Shown here piece after piece: positions 1-8,427 of a stretch of 64,000 nt of DNA. The stretch's first letter is position 1. Each line of letters starts with the position of its first letter. This DNA is from Bacillus sp. SD088 (GTDB lineage Bacteria; Bacillota; Bacilli; Bacillales; Bacillaceae_C), in assembly GCF_017355205.1 (NCBI RefSeq), contig NZ_JADIJK010000013.1, positions 88,609-152,608 on the forward strand, given 5' to 3'. The translations under genes and the position numbers were made by a program. The notes beneath the pieces were generated by a model. It had not been told where the DNA came from and ran no database searches. It saw only the letters and a list, made by a program, of their open reading frames with translations.

Positions 1-90
1 TGTCTTATGAATGAAAAAGATCCTAGGGACAGTTGAAATCATATTGGCCACCAAGTTAACGAAGATAAGATAATAATAATATCGATTCAT
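1..90 (-). CDS. GerB-family spore germination permease (partial, N-terminus only)
   Basis: The first 30 codons of a leftward gene run off the window edge. The ATG at 88-90 overlaps the TGA of the upstream gerA-type gene (ATGA), which indicates translational coupling. The peptide is hydrophobic and tyrosine-rich and includes NLVANMISTVPRI, which resembles the first membrane segment of GerAB/GerKB-type amino-acid-permease-like germinant receptor subunits. The usual gerA-gerB-gerC order supports this call. Only the start is visible, so the family is inferred from context plus the short N-terminus. Confidence 0.7.
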   Translation of the reverse strand, partial: MNRYYYYLIFVNLVANMISTVPRIFFIHKT

Positions 91-1448
91 GATGTTTTCC
101 CGCTTGTTTCCTTTTCTTTCGCTTGAATAAACATTTTAAAATAAGGCTCCCCAAAACTACGTTTATTCGATAGAAGCATAATAAATCCTATAAAACTAAG
201 CATTAAACCGGCCATTCCTCCAAAGGTCGCAAATAATAAAATAATGTATTTAGAAACCCGAATCGAAAAGCTCATTTCATTGATCGGGATAACAAAGGTT
301 GAAATCGCCACAGCCGAGACAATAATAATCATAATATTAGAGGTAAGTGCAGCATCCGTGGCGGCTGTTCCTAAAATTAATCCACCAACGGTTGTCGCAG
401 TGGCACTAACAGCCTTTGGTAAACGAATACTGGCTTCTGTTAGTAATTCCATAACGACTAACATAAACAGGACTTCTACATAAGAGGGGTAAGGCACACC
501 TATCCGCGAGCCAGCGACGGATAAGGCTAGTTCCGCCCGAAACACCTCTGGGTTATACGAAGCAATAGCCACATACAATCCAGGAAAGATGATACAAGTA
601 ATAAGGCCAATATAGCGAAGGATCTCCGCAAACTTGGTTACCCAATAAGGATGATAATTATCTTCCATAGAGGTCATAAAATCGAAAAAAACAGCTGGCG
701 CAAGGATAACTAATGAATCCCCATCAAGTAGAAGAATGATCTTCCCACCAGATAGATTGTAGGTAATACGATCTGTCCGCTCGGTCTGAAGCATGGTCGG
801 GAGAAGGGAACGTTTTTTCACATTTAGAAAGCGAACCAGTTCAGCACTGGACAATATGACATCGCTGTTTAATTTTTTTAAGCCTTGTTTAATCAGTTTT
901 AGAGTCTCAGGTTTGACTAAGTCTTTATCATAAATAACTGCTAATGATTGATGTGACTTCTTTCCAACTTCATGCATTTCGATGACTAAAGAGGGTTGAT
1001 GATAGCGCTGGCGAATCAAATTCAGATTGGTATCGATGTCTTCACTTAGGGCGAGCTGTGGCCCCATAATGGTCGGTTCGATATTGCTTTCAAGCACGGT
1101 ATCTGTACGTACGGTCTTAAAGTCGAAAAGTAAAATGTGCTCGTTAAGGAAAATAACGACACTTCCTTTTGTTAATTCAAGTTCGATTTGTTCTTTTGAG
1201 TCAATGGTTTGCTGGTTGGGAAGTGAGGTTAAATAAGCTTCTATTTGTTCCATAGAAGCCAACTCGAAAAAAGGCTTGATAACAATCTGTTGTAGACGAT
1301 CATTATCTGTCACTGTTTTGATAAACAGTAAATCAATTTCCTTTTGTTCAATTTTTAATGATTTATGCGTAAAGTCAAAGGAATTTTTAAATGTTTGAAT
1401 AAGCCAGTCTTTTGTAACGGGGGAAGGTGAAATTGGTTTTCTCGGCAT
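87..1448 (-). CDS. GerA-family spore germination protein (germinant receptor A subunit)
   Basis: A 453-residue protein with a soluble N-terminal half and a C-terminal half of about five membrane segments, the layout of GerAA/GerBA/GerKA subunits of inner spore membrane nutrient receptors. Family-like stretches include LLDGDSLVILAP, DNYHPYWVTKFAEILRYIG, FPGLYVAIASYNPE and RIGVPYPSYVEVLFM. The start at 1448 is preferred because GAGGTGG lies about 8 nt upstream; a GTG four codons earlier overlaps that ribosome site. The length is slightly short compared with typical 480-500 residue homologues. It is the first visible gene of a leftward operon. A forespore sigma-G promoter would be expected but none was recognised. 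Confidence 0.93.
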   Translation of the reverse strand: MPRKPISPSPVTKDWLIQTFKNSFDFTHKSLKIEQKEIDLLFIKTVTDNDRLQQIVIKPFFELASMEQIEAYLTSLPNQQTIDSKEQIELELTKGSVVIFLNEHILLFDFKTVRTDTVLESNIEPTIMGPQLALSEDIDTNLNLIRQRYHQPSLVIEMHEVGKKSHQSLAVIYDKDLVKPETLKLIKQGLKKLNSDVILSSAELVRFLNVKKRSLLPTMLQTERTDRITYNLSGGKIILLLDGDSLVILAPAVFFDFMTSMEDNYHPYWVTKFAEILRYIGLITCIIFPGLYVAIASYNPEVFRAELALSVAGSRIGVPYPSYVEVLFMLVVMELLTEASIRLPKAVSATATTVGGLILGTAATDAALTSNIMIIIVSAVAISTFVIPINEMSFSIRVSKYIILLFATFGGMAGLMLSFIGFIMLLSNKRSFGEPYFKMFIQAKEKETSGKTS

Positions 1449-1593
1449 TGCTGGAACCACCTCGTTTCTTTCGTTTTCTCTAAGGTAGTTTTGGCAAAAC
1501 TGGATAATCTATGCGGAGATCTGAAAGGAAGAATAACGTATAAATAAATACATAATAATAGATCTCATACATAAAACCAAAATGCTTTTAAAT

Positions 1594-1842
1594 ATAAAGT
1601 GAAACTTCATTCAGTGGGGTTTTTTCATCCCCCACTGAATAGTAAGGATCAAAGGCTAAATTCGTAACATCCTGTTGGCAGACTCAAACGCGACGTCCTG
1701 TCACTTCGTCTGCACTAGTACATCCTATACGTCGCTACTCCCTTTGTGACCTGCGTCCTGCAGGCCTGGACCAATCGGGTATTTACTGGCAGTTGTCCCC
1801 TCGAATTCTTGAAGTAGGGGTCTTACTGCCAGTTAATTCGGG
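1594..1842. repeat. Dispersed repeat D, copy 1 (about 250 bp)
   Basis: Closely matches 14934-15206. It opens with a hairpin around TTCAGTGGGG / CCCCACTGAA and contains the core GTCCTGTCACTTCGTCTGCA. It then carries a second inverted pair, ACTGGCAGT (about 1786) and ACTGCCAGT (about 1825). No ORF of note. Copy 2 begins at the stop codon of a gene, and this copy lies between two leftward genes, so it may act as a transcriptional punctuation element; that is inference. Confidence 0.8.
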
Positions 1843-2075
1843 GTATCTATACCCAAGTGGAAATAGGTTGGATAGAATAGCCGTATCTTTAAACAATAAA
1901 TTGGAAAAAGGAGATATAGAGGCAAATGACTAAAACATCCAACGATTAGTGTGGGCAAGAGGCTGGGACATAATTAAAATGCTAAGCTCTAACGGCGAAC
2001 AATGCATACTTTAGGTCATTTTCTGGAATCAAACTTCCATGTTTCCAATTATCGTGGTCTTTTTTGGCAGTTCAC
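1843..2075. other. Non-coding spacer with partial 'gaggctgggacat' motif
   Basis: No convincing gene. A Shine-Dalgarno-like AAAAGGAGATA near 1907 precedes only a seven-codon ORF. At about 1960 lies AAGAGGCTGGGACATAA, a short sequence whose left part recurs as one arm of the hairpin element at 30056-30204. The rest shows nothing recognisable. Confidence 0.4.
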
Positions 2076-2765
2076 CTAAATCTCCTCTAACGCCTGTGTG
2101 CTGTGAATATGGATTTTCCTTTGTCCTGTTTGTTCAATCCAACCTCGCCCTTGAAACTCAGCTAGTTTTCTACTGACGGTTTCTGGGGTTGTGCCAAGAT
2201 AAGAGGCAAGATCCTTTTTAGCCATCGGGAGGGTGATGGTGCTCTCTTCTTGTCCTTCAACTAGTTCTAGTAAATAGGTGGCGATTCGTTTTTCTGTATC
2301 TTCAGATGTAAGCAGGCTTAGAAGTTTCTCTATGTTTTCTAAGCGATGGCTAAATTCTTCAAGGAGCTTTAAAGAGATGGCGGGATACTTCAATAAAAAG
2401 GCCTGTAAATCTGTTCGCTTCATAATACATATTTCGGTTTTTTCCATAGCGACAGCAAAATGGTCAAAAACAGATTCTTTAAATAAGGAGAGTTCGCCCA
2501 TAACATCACCTGGCTCCAAAATGCGAATGAGTTGTTCTTTCCCAGAATCAGATAGAAGGTAAATTTTCACACGCCCTTGATGAACAATATATAAATGGGC
2601 GGGGTGGTTACTTGGACTATAAATGATTTCATTTCGATTGTATTGGGCATGTGTAGTTGTTTTGGCAATTTCAAGCATTTCATCCGACTTTAAATGGTTA
2701 AAAATGGGAACAAGGGAGACGCAGAGTTGCTGCATCTCCTTCGGGTAATGTTCATAATCTTTCAA
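2076..2765 (-). CDS. Crp/Fnr-family transcriptional regulator
   Basis: 229 residues: an N-terminal cyclic-nucleotide-binding-like beta barrel (about 20-140, with PGDVMGELSLF) and a C-terminal winged helix (about 150-225). The recognition helix ETVSRKL keeps the E--SR pattern that in FNR reads TTGA half-sites, and such a site lies upstream of the operon (4971-4984). No cysteine cluster for an Fe-S centre is present, so it is not a classical oxygen sensor. The start lies 14 bp inside the end of the ATPase gene, so the two are co-transcribed. The likely role is control of this metal operon; the ligand is unknown. Confidence 0.9.
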   Translation of the reverse strand: MKDYEHYPKEMQQLCVSLVPIFNHLKSDEMLEIAKTTTHAQYNRNEIIYSPSNHPAHLYIVHQGRVKIYLLSDSGKEQLIRILEPGDVMGELSLFKESVFDHFAVAMEKTEICIMKRTDLQAFLLKYPAISLKLLEEFSHRLENIEKLLSLLTSEDTEKRIATYLLELVEGQEESTITLPMAKKDLASYLGTTPETVSRKLAEFQGRGWIEQTGQRKIHIHSTQALEEI

Positions 2766-4656
2766 TTTGCATCTGCTCCTTGTTAGAAATAATCGTATGG
2801 CGCCTATTTTTATTATAACCTGTTAATCGAATCGCGTTCAGAATGACGATTAGGACACTTAATTCGTGAATCAGCATACCAGAAGCTAAATATACTCTTT
2901 GAAATAGAACGCCAATAAGCAGGAATAAAACAGTACTAACAGCGAGAAAGGTATTTTGCTTCATATTGCGAACAGTTGCTTTTGCTAAAGAATAGGCATG
3001 GACAAATGGATATAGTCGATTGGCCATTAGCACGATATCTGCCGTCTCCATTGAGACATCTGTCCCAGCATCTGCCATCGCAAGTCCTATATCGGCCTTA
3101 GCAATGGCAGGTGCATCATTAATCCCGTCCCCGACCATGGCAACGTGTAAACCTGTTTTTTGTAATTCAATAATTTTGGCGACCTTTTCTTCAGGAAGTA
3201 GTTCTGCCCATACATAATCGATCTTGAGTTCAGCAGCTACGCGTTCCGCAGTATGGCGGTTATCACCTGTGAGCATATAGACTTGTTCGATGCCCGCTCT
3301 TTTAAGCTGTTCAATCGTCTCTTTGGCATCATCTCGAATTTGATCTGCAATCGATATAATGCCTGCTATTTGGCCAGCAACTGCTACAAGAACTGCTGTG
3401 TTTCCTTGCATTTCCATTTTAGATGTATAGGCCTCCATATGCTTGGGGATTAAAATTCCATTTTCTTTCATTAAACGGCGATTTCCAATGACAATTTGTT
3501 GGCCAGAGATGAAAGCCTGAATCCCATGCCCTTTTATAATTGTAGCTTGGTCAGGTTTATTGGACAGAGGAAGCTTTCTTTGTTTTGCTTCTTGAACAAT
3601 GGTTTGCCCGAGATGGTGCTCAGAAATGATTTCAACTTCTGCTACCATCTGTAAAAGTTTATCCTCATTCATCGTGAAAGTTTTTATAGCCGTTACTGTT
3701 GGCTTTCCCTTCGTTAAAGTTCCGGTCTTATCAAACACAAGGGTATTTACTTTTGCCAATTTCTCTACCGTTTCCCCGCCCTTCAACAAGACACCATGTT
3801 TTGCTCCATTGCCGATACCAGCCACAATTGAAACAGGTGCTGATATCACAAGAGCTCCTGGACAGGCAATAACAAGAAAAGTTAAAGTGAACTCGATGTT
3901 TCGGGTGAAGATCAAAACAAGAATGGATAATAGCACGATAGCAGGGGTATAAATATTGGCAAATTTTTCGAGAAACTTTTCTGTTTTCGTTTGAGATTCT
4001 TGGGCTTCTTCCACAAGTTCGATTATTTTAGAAAAGGTTGTATCATCTCCTATCTTCTCCGCGATTACTTCTATATAGCCATGGTCCAAGATCGTACCAC
4101 TAAAAACCCTATCCTGAACTTGTTTGTGAACTGGAACGGATTCTCCTGTAATAGCGGACTCGTTGATGAAAGCTGTACCGGAAACTACAAAGCCATCGAC
4201 CGCTACTTTCTCACCGGATTGGATAAAAACACGATCTCCTACTTTCAGTTCTTCAACGGGAAGAACTATTTGTTGATTGTGACGTAAGACAGTTGCGACT
4301 TGGGGGGATAGATCCATTAAGCTTTTCAAAGAGCCTCTTGTTCTCTCCAAAGTTTTTGCTTCAAGATAGGCACCAAATAAAAATAAGAAAGCAACTACAG
4401 CTGATTCCACATATTCGCCAATGAAAAGAGCGCCAATAACGGCAATGGATACGAGTAGCTCAATGCTAAATGCCTTCATTCTTAGTGATTGAACCGCCTT
4501 TATGCTAATCGGAATGCCAGCTATAAAGGTGCAGGTAATTAAAAGTATGTTTTGAAGTTGAGAAAGACCAAGTAGATGGGAAATAAATGCAAACAAAAGA
4601 AATAAACCTGTAATACCAGTTATCCGCGCCTTTATTTTGCCTGTCAATGAAATCAC
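2752..4656 (-). CDS. P1B-type heavy-metal-transporting ATPase
   Basis: 634 residues with the P1B layout: two N-terminal membrane segments, actuator domain with TGES (AITGESVPV), phosphorylation motif DKTGTLTKG near residue 307, hinge GDGINDAPA and about eight membrane segments. There is no N-terminal metal-binding domain; that role may fall to the separate HMA protein upstream. Two key positions are odd. The membrane-4 metal motif reads CPG (ACPGALVIS) instead of CPC or SPC, and the HP-loop motif reads SEHH instead of SEHP. The last membrane region has HELSV. Metal specificity (Zn, Cd, Co, Fe or Cu) therefore cannot be assigned. Lies between the chaperone and the Crp/Fnr gene. Confidence 0.93.
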   Translation of the reverse strand: MISLTGKIKARITGITGLFLLFAFISHLLGLSQLQNILLITCTFIAGIPISIKAVQSLRMKAFSIELLVSIAVIGALFIGEYVESAVVAFLFLFGAYLEAKTLERTRGSLKSLMDLSPQVATVLRHNQQIVLPVEELKVGDRVFIQSGEKVAVDGFVVSGTAFINESAITGESVPVHKQVQDRVFSGTILDHGYIEVIAEKIGDDTTFSKIIELVEEAQESQTKTEKFLEKFANIYTPAIVLLSILVLIFTRNIEFTLTFLVIACPGALVISAPVSIVAGIGNGAKHGVLLKGGETVEKLAKVNTLVFDKTGTLTKGKPTVTAIKTFTMNEDKLLQMVAEVEIISEHHLGQTIVQEAKQRKLPLSNKPDQATIIKGHGIQAFISGQQIVIGNRRLMKENGILIPKHMEAYTSKMEMQGNTAVLVAVAGQIAGIISIADQIRDDAKETIEQLKRAGIEQVYMLTGDNRHTAERVAAELKIDYVWAELLPEEKVAKIIELQKTGLHVAMVGDGINDAPAIAKADIGLAMADAGTDVSMETADIVLMANRLYPFVHAYSLAKATVRNMKQNTFLAVSTVLFLLIGVLFQRVYLASGMLIHELSVLIVILNAIRLTGYNKNRRHTIISNKEQMQIERL

Positions 4657-4692
4657 TCCTTTTGCCTATTCTGTGAGCAAGCATCCAACTTG

Positions 4693-4911
4693 TCATATTT
4701 TTGTTGTTAAAACAGGGTAGCCAAGTCTCTTTATCGTTTCTTCAAGATGCTTGGCCGTTGTGATCGTTTCGTCAAATATTGCTTTGACTTTACTAGAATG
4801 GAAAAGAACCTTTACTTCTATCACCCCCGCTTGCTTGTTTAAAGCTGTTTCAATTTTTTTGACACAGGATGGACATGAGAGAGTTTCCAACTGGAATTTG
4901 ACAGTGGTCAT
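4693..4911 (-). CDS. HMA-domain metal chaperone (CopZ-like)
   Basis: A 72-residue single heavy-metal-associated domain. The metal site is CPSC in LSCPSCVKKIETAL, with the usual beta-alpha-beta-beta-alpha-beta pattern. It probably hands a soft metal ion to the ATPase encoded 36 bp downstream, which lacks its own HMA domain. The start is supported by AAAGGAGG about 8-10 nt upstream. It is the first gene of the operon and lies about 60 bp downstream of an FNR-type palindrome. Confidence 0.9.
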   Translation of the reverse strand: MTTVKFQLETLSCPSCVKKIETALNKQAGVIEVKVLFHSSKVKAIFDETITTAKHLEETIKRLGYPVLTTKI

Positions 4912-4942
4912 GTCGACCGCCTCCTTTATTGTTTGTACTCTA

Positions 4943-4984
4943 ATCTTAAACGGAATAAGAGGGAAGTTCCTTGACGTGCATCAA
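4943..4984 (-). promoter_or_regulatory. Candidate class-II Crp/Fnr-activated promoter of the metal operon
   Basis: The palindrome TTGACGTGCATCAA (4971-4984) fits the TTGA-N6-TCAA consensus of FNR/CRP sites. Reading leftward, a -10-like TAAGAT lies at 4948-4943, which places transcription start near 4936. The palindrome centre (4977.5) is then 41.5 bp upstream, the classical distance for activation by this family. The operon's third gene encodes a regulator with a matching recognition helix, so autoregulation is likely. No good -35 is present, as expected for an activated promoter. Confidence 0.6.
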
Positions 4985-5117
4985 GATTGAAGAGTAAATA
5001 AGGAAAAAATGAAAATCAATTGTCATTTTGTGCTGAAAAATATTTAGGGTATGTCCACAAAAGCAGGTATGATGCATTTTTGACATATATAGCTTGATGG
5101 GAATAGGAATAGAAGGC

Positions 5118-5145
5118 TGGACATTTCTATAAAAAGAGTTATAAT
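5118..5145 (+). promoter_or_regulatory. Candidate sigma-A promoter of the LtaS-type gene
   Basis: TGGACA (5118-5123) and TATAAT (5140-5145) are separated by 16 bp. The predicted start site lies roughly 105 nt before the TTG start codon, leaving a moderately long leader in which no known RNA element was seen. Confidence 0.5.
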
Positions 5146-5256
5146 ATCGTAGTCACTTTTTTTAGATAGAAAGATAGATAAATTTTGGCGTTTAACTGCA
5201 AACAACAAACCACGTAACCTATATGATTAGTAGTTTGTAAGAGAGGAGCGTTTAAG

Positions 5257-7182
5257 TTGAATCGGCTTAAAAAGTTCTCATTCAACATTCATAGTAAAAG
5301 TGTACAATTTTTTCTAATTGCGATTGTTCTATTTTGGATAAAAACATATGTGACGTATAGAATGGAATTTAATTTAGGAATTGATAATTCAGTTCAAAAG
5401 TTTTTATTATTTATCAATCCACTTAGTTCTGCTTTTTTATTTACCGGAGTTGCTTTATTATCTAAGAAACACTGGGGAAAGGCCATCATTGCGATTCAAT
5501 TTGTCTTATCGTTTTGGCTGTACGCGAATGTGGTCTATTATCGTTTCTTTGATGACTTTATTACATGGCCAACGATCTTACAGTTGAAGGTAAACGGGGG
5601 ACAAACTGAGAGTGCCTTATCATTAATGACGCCGCTTGATATCCTGTATTTTGCAGATACAATTATTTTGGCTTTATTGTTAGGATTTAAAGTCTTTCAA
5701 TTAAAAGCTGTATCCACAAGAAAACTGGCAATCATTCCGATGCTAGTAGCAGTGGGAATTTTCATGTTTAATTTGTCTTTAGCAGAGGATGATCGTCCTG
5801 AGTTACTGACTCGGTCGTTTGACCGGAATTATCTTGTGAAATATTTGGGAACCTATAATTTCACTATTTATGATGGAATCCAAACAGCGCGATCTTCGAT
5901 GCAACGGACTCTTGCTAGTAGTGATGATGTTACAGAAATCGAAAATAACTTAAAGGCCAATTTTGCGAAGCCTAATGAAGACTATTTTGGACAGGCGGAA
6001 GGGATGAACGTCATGTATATATCCCTAGAATCGTTGCAAACATTCATAATTGATTATGAATTGGATGGTCAAGAAGTTACACCATTTTTGAATTCATTAG
6101 CTCATGACGGGGAAACGTTCTATTTTGATAATTTCTTTCATCAAACAGGACAAGGAAAAACATCGGATGCTGAGTTTATGATGGAAACTTCCTTATTCCC
6201 GCTATCACAAGGATCAGTCTTTATTAATAGAGCGCAGAACACGTATCATGCAGCACCTGCCATTTTAAAATCAAAAGGTTATACTTCGGCTGCATTCCAT
6301 GGAAACTATAAAACTTTCTGGAATCGAAATGAAGTTTATAAAACATTTGGATACGATCACTTTTTCGATGCTACGTATTATAATATGACACCAGAAAATG
6401 TGAAAAACTATGGTCTGAAGGATAAGCCATTCTTAGAGGAATCGATGCCGTTATTAGAATCCTTACCACAACCATTTTATTCGAAGTTTATATTGCTTTC
6501 GAACCATTTCCCATTTGCGATGGATGAAGGGGACACAGACTTTCCAGCAGGGGATTTTGGCGATAAAGTGGTTAATCAGTATTTTCAAGCAGCCAATTAT
6601 ATGGACCAAGCCCTGGAAGAATTCTTTGATCGTTTAAAAGAAGCAGGCTTGTATGATAATACGATTATTGTGATGTATGGTGACCATTATGGTATTTCGG
6701 AAAATCATAATAATGCGATGGAAAAAGTAACAGGCGAAGAAATCACACCATTTAAAAATGCCCAATTACAAAGGGTGCCTCTGTTTATTCATGCTCCTGG
6801 CGTGAAGGGTGGAGTTGTCGATAAATATAGTGGAGAGGTTGATGTTCAGCCAACGCTTCTTCATTTGTTAGGAGTTGATACTCGCAATTACTTGCATTTA
6901 GGAAATGATATTCTATCACCTGATTACAAGGAAATTGTGCCTTTCCGTAATGGAGACTTCGTTACAAATAATGTAACACAGGTAAATGGTGTTTGTTATG
7001 ATAATGAGACGGGTGAGGAAATCGAAGATGAGCAATGCCTTGCAGATGATCAAATTGCTAAAGAAAAATTAGAGATTTCGGATCGAATTGTTACGAAAGA
7101 TTTACTTCGTTTTTATCAACCAGAAGGCTTTGAGCCCATTGACCCGAAGGATTATCAATATACCAATGGAACGAAAGAATAG
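5257..7182 (+). CDS. ltaS: LtaS-type lipoteichoic acid synthase (glycerol phosphate transferase)
   Basis: 641 residues: five N-terminal membrane segments (about 1-185), then an extracellular sulfatase-like domain. The nucleophile threonine is in GQGKTSDAE (about residue 302), and metal-binding features include MYISLES, SNHFPF and YGDHYG. The enzyme moves glycerol phosphate from phosphatidylglycerol to the growing lipoteichoic acid chain outside the membrane. Length and layout match LtaS/YfnI/YqgS/YvgJ of Bacillus, so it may be any of these paralogues. The TTG start follows GAGAGGAG. Monocistronic, with its own promoter and a strong terminator. Confidence 0.92.
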   Translation: MNRLKKFSFNIHSKSVQFFLIAIVLFWIKTYVTYRMEFNLGIDNSVQKFLLFINPLSSAFLFTGVALLSKKHWGKAIIAIQFVLSFWLYANVVYYRFFDDFITWPTILQLKVNGGQTESALSLMTPLDILYFADTIILALLLGFKVFQLKAVSTRKLAIIPMLVAVGIFMFNLSLAEDDRPELLTRSFDRNYLVKYLGTYNFTIYDGIQTARSSMQRTLASSDDVTEIENNLKANFAKPNEDYFGQAEGMNVMYISLESLQTFIIDYELDGQEVTPFLNSLAHDGETFYFDNFFHQTGQGKTSDAEFMMETSLFPLSQGSVFINRAQNTYHAAPAILKSKGYTSAAFHGNYKTFWNRNEVYKTFGYDHFFDATYYNMTPENVKNYGLKDKPFLEESMPLLESLPQPFYSKFILLSNHFPFAMDEGDTDFPAGDFGDKVVNQYFQAANYMDQALEEFFDRLKEAGLYDNTIIVMYGDHYGISENHNNAMEKVTGEEITPFKNAQLQRVPLFIHAPGVKGGVVDKYSGEVDVQPTLLHLLGVDTRNYLHLGNDILSPDYKEIVPFRNGDFVTNNVTQVNGVCYDNETGEEIEDEQCLADDQIAKEKLEISDRIVTKDLLRFYQPEGFEPIDPKDYQYTNGTKE

Positions 7183-7187
7183 AGCAA

Positions 7188-7222
7188 AGCTCCCTCTCAC
7201 TTGATGAGAGGGGGTTTTTTGA
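7188..7222 (+). terminator. Rho-independent terminator after the LtaS gene
   Basis: The stem CCCTCTCA / TGAGAGGG (7192-7199 and 7205-7212) is followed by a run of six T. It sits directly after the stop codon. Confidence 0.85.
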
Positions 7223-7335
7223 TTTTTTTATAAAAGTCTTATGAGGTAGCTTTGTGGTGCGAAAGATATTAGAGCAATATATATCAAAAAAACGTATGGA
7301 CTATTTGTTATCTTATCTTTAGGGAGGTTGATGCA

Positions 7336-8217
7336 ATGAGCTACCAGCCAATCATTCAAAAATCTATTAAGTATATAGAAAATAATTTGCATGAAGACTT
7401 ATCTTTAGAAAGTATTGCGCAGTTTGCCGGCTTTTCAAGGTATCATTTTCATCGTGTCTTTCAAAAAGAAACTGGTGTAACAATATCTGAATATGTTAGG
7501 TATCGAAGAATTGCCAATTCGGCAAGTATGCTTATTAATGCGGATGAAAAGATCATAGATATTGCCTTTTATTATCATTTTGAGACACAAGAATCATTTA
7601 GTCGATCTTTTAAAAAACATTATAAGCTACCGCCGGGACAGTATCGGAAAATTATGGGTCAATTAATGTTACAAAGGGAGGAAACTGTTTTGAAAAATGA
7701 ACAACGCTTAAAAGGTTGGTTATTAAGTGGGAGTCATCCCGCTAATTATAGAATGGGAATTGATCGTAAAATTTTCCATAAAGGTAAGGGATCAGGATTC
7801 CTAAAATCTAGTACTGTACAATCAAATGATGAGTTTGCAACAATGATGCAACAATTTAAAGCAAATAAATATCTTGGCAAGAGAATAAAGCTTTCTGGCT
7901 TTTTGAAATCTCAGAGTATTGAAGGTTATTGTGGGTTTTGGTTAAGAGTGGATAATACAATTGGTGATGTCTTGCAGTTTGATAATATGAGTGACAGACC
8001 AATCATAGGTAGTACGGAATGGAATCACTATTATATTGTTTTGGATGTACCTCAGAACACTTCATTAATCTCTTTCGGAGTTCTACTGTCAGGAAAGGGA
8101 CAAGTGTGGGTGGATGAATTTAAATTTGAAGAAGTTGATAAAAAAACACCAACAACAAATATTGATTTTACCAGTGATATCTTAGATGAACCTACAAATT
8201 TATCATTTGAAGAATAA
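7336..8217 (+). CDS. AraC-family transcriptional regulator with C-terminal beta-sandwich-like domain
   Basis: 293 residues. The N-terminal 105 residues hold the two helix-turn-helix units of AraC/XylS proteins (LSLESIAQFAGFSRYHFHRVF and FYYHFETQESFSRSFKKHY). The remainder (about 125-275) has alternating beta strands with conserved GFWLRVD, DNMSDRPI and GQVWVDEFKFE. It looks like a carbohydrate-binding-like sensor domain seen in a subset of Bacillus AraC regulators. DNA-binding-first order is unusual for AraC proteins but known in this subgroup. The inducer is unknown. The start follows AGGGAGG. A small membrane ORF follows 15 bp downstream and may be its target or partner. Confidence 0.9.
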   Translation: MSYQPIIQKSIKYIENNLHEDLSLESIAQFAGFSRYHFHRVFQKETGVTISEYVRYRRIANSASMLINADEKIIDIAFYYHFETQESFSRSFKKHYKLPPGQYRKIMGQLMLQREETVLKNEQRLKGWLLSGSHPANYRMGIDRKIFHKGKGSGFLKSSTVQSNDEFATMMQQFKANKYLGKRIKLSGFLKSQSIEGYCGFWLRVDNTIGDVLQFDNMSDRPIIGSTEWNHYYIVLDVPQNTSLISFGVLLSGKGQVWVDEFKFEEVDKKTPTTNIDFTSDILDEPTNLSFEE

Positions 8218-8232
8218 AAGGAGTTGGGATTC

Positions 8233-8349
8233 TTGTCTACTTCAAAACAACAACTAGTGATTGGTGCTATAGTAGTGGTTACCATCATAGCAGGGAAGTA
8301 TTTTCTGGGTCATTTAATTGTAAACTTTATTAGAAGCTTAATGAACTGA
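8233..8349 (+). CDS. Small membrane protein, 38 residues, unknown function
   Basis: TTG start with AAAGGAG about 9 nt upstream, 15 bp after the AraC gene stop. The product has a short polar start (STSKQQ), one hydrophobic segment (LVIGAIVVVTIIAG), then KYFLGHLIVNFIRSLMN. No family recognised. Strong ribosome site, tight spacing and a following terminator support a real gene, probably co-transcribed with the AraC regulator. Confidence 0.55.
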   Translation: MSTSKQQLVIGAIVVVTIIAGKYFLGHLIVNFIRSLMN

Positions 8350-8383
8350 ACCAATTTCGATTAAGGAATTATGATTGGGAAAG

Positions 8384-8420
8384 GGGAGGCAGATGGAGCT
8401 GAGATCCATCTGCCATTTTA
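8384..8420. terminator. Terminator between convergent genes
   Basis: The perfect stem GGCAGATGGA / TCCATCTGCC (8388-8397 and 8405-8414) is followed rightward by ATTTTA. It separates the rightward AraC unit from the leftward LysM/GH18 gene and could serve both. Confidence 0.7.
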
Positions 8421-8427
8421 AGCTGTT

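Noticed and set aside
244..483. Rightward ORF of 79 codons opposite the gerA-type gene
   Set aside because: Antisense shadow; the opposite strand encodes a clear GerA protein and this frame has no ribosome site or family features.
1907..1940. Seven-codon ORF behind AAAAGGAGATA
   Set aside because: Too short and next to repeat sequence; no other support.
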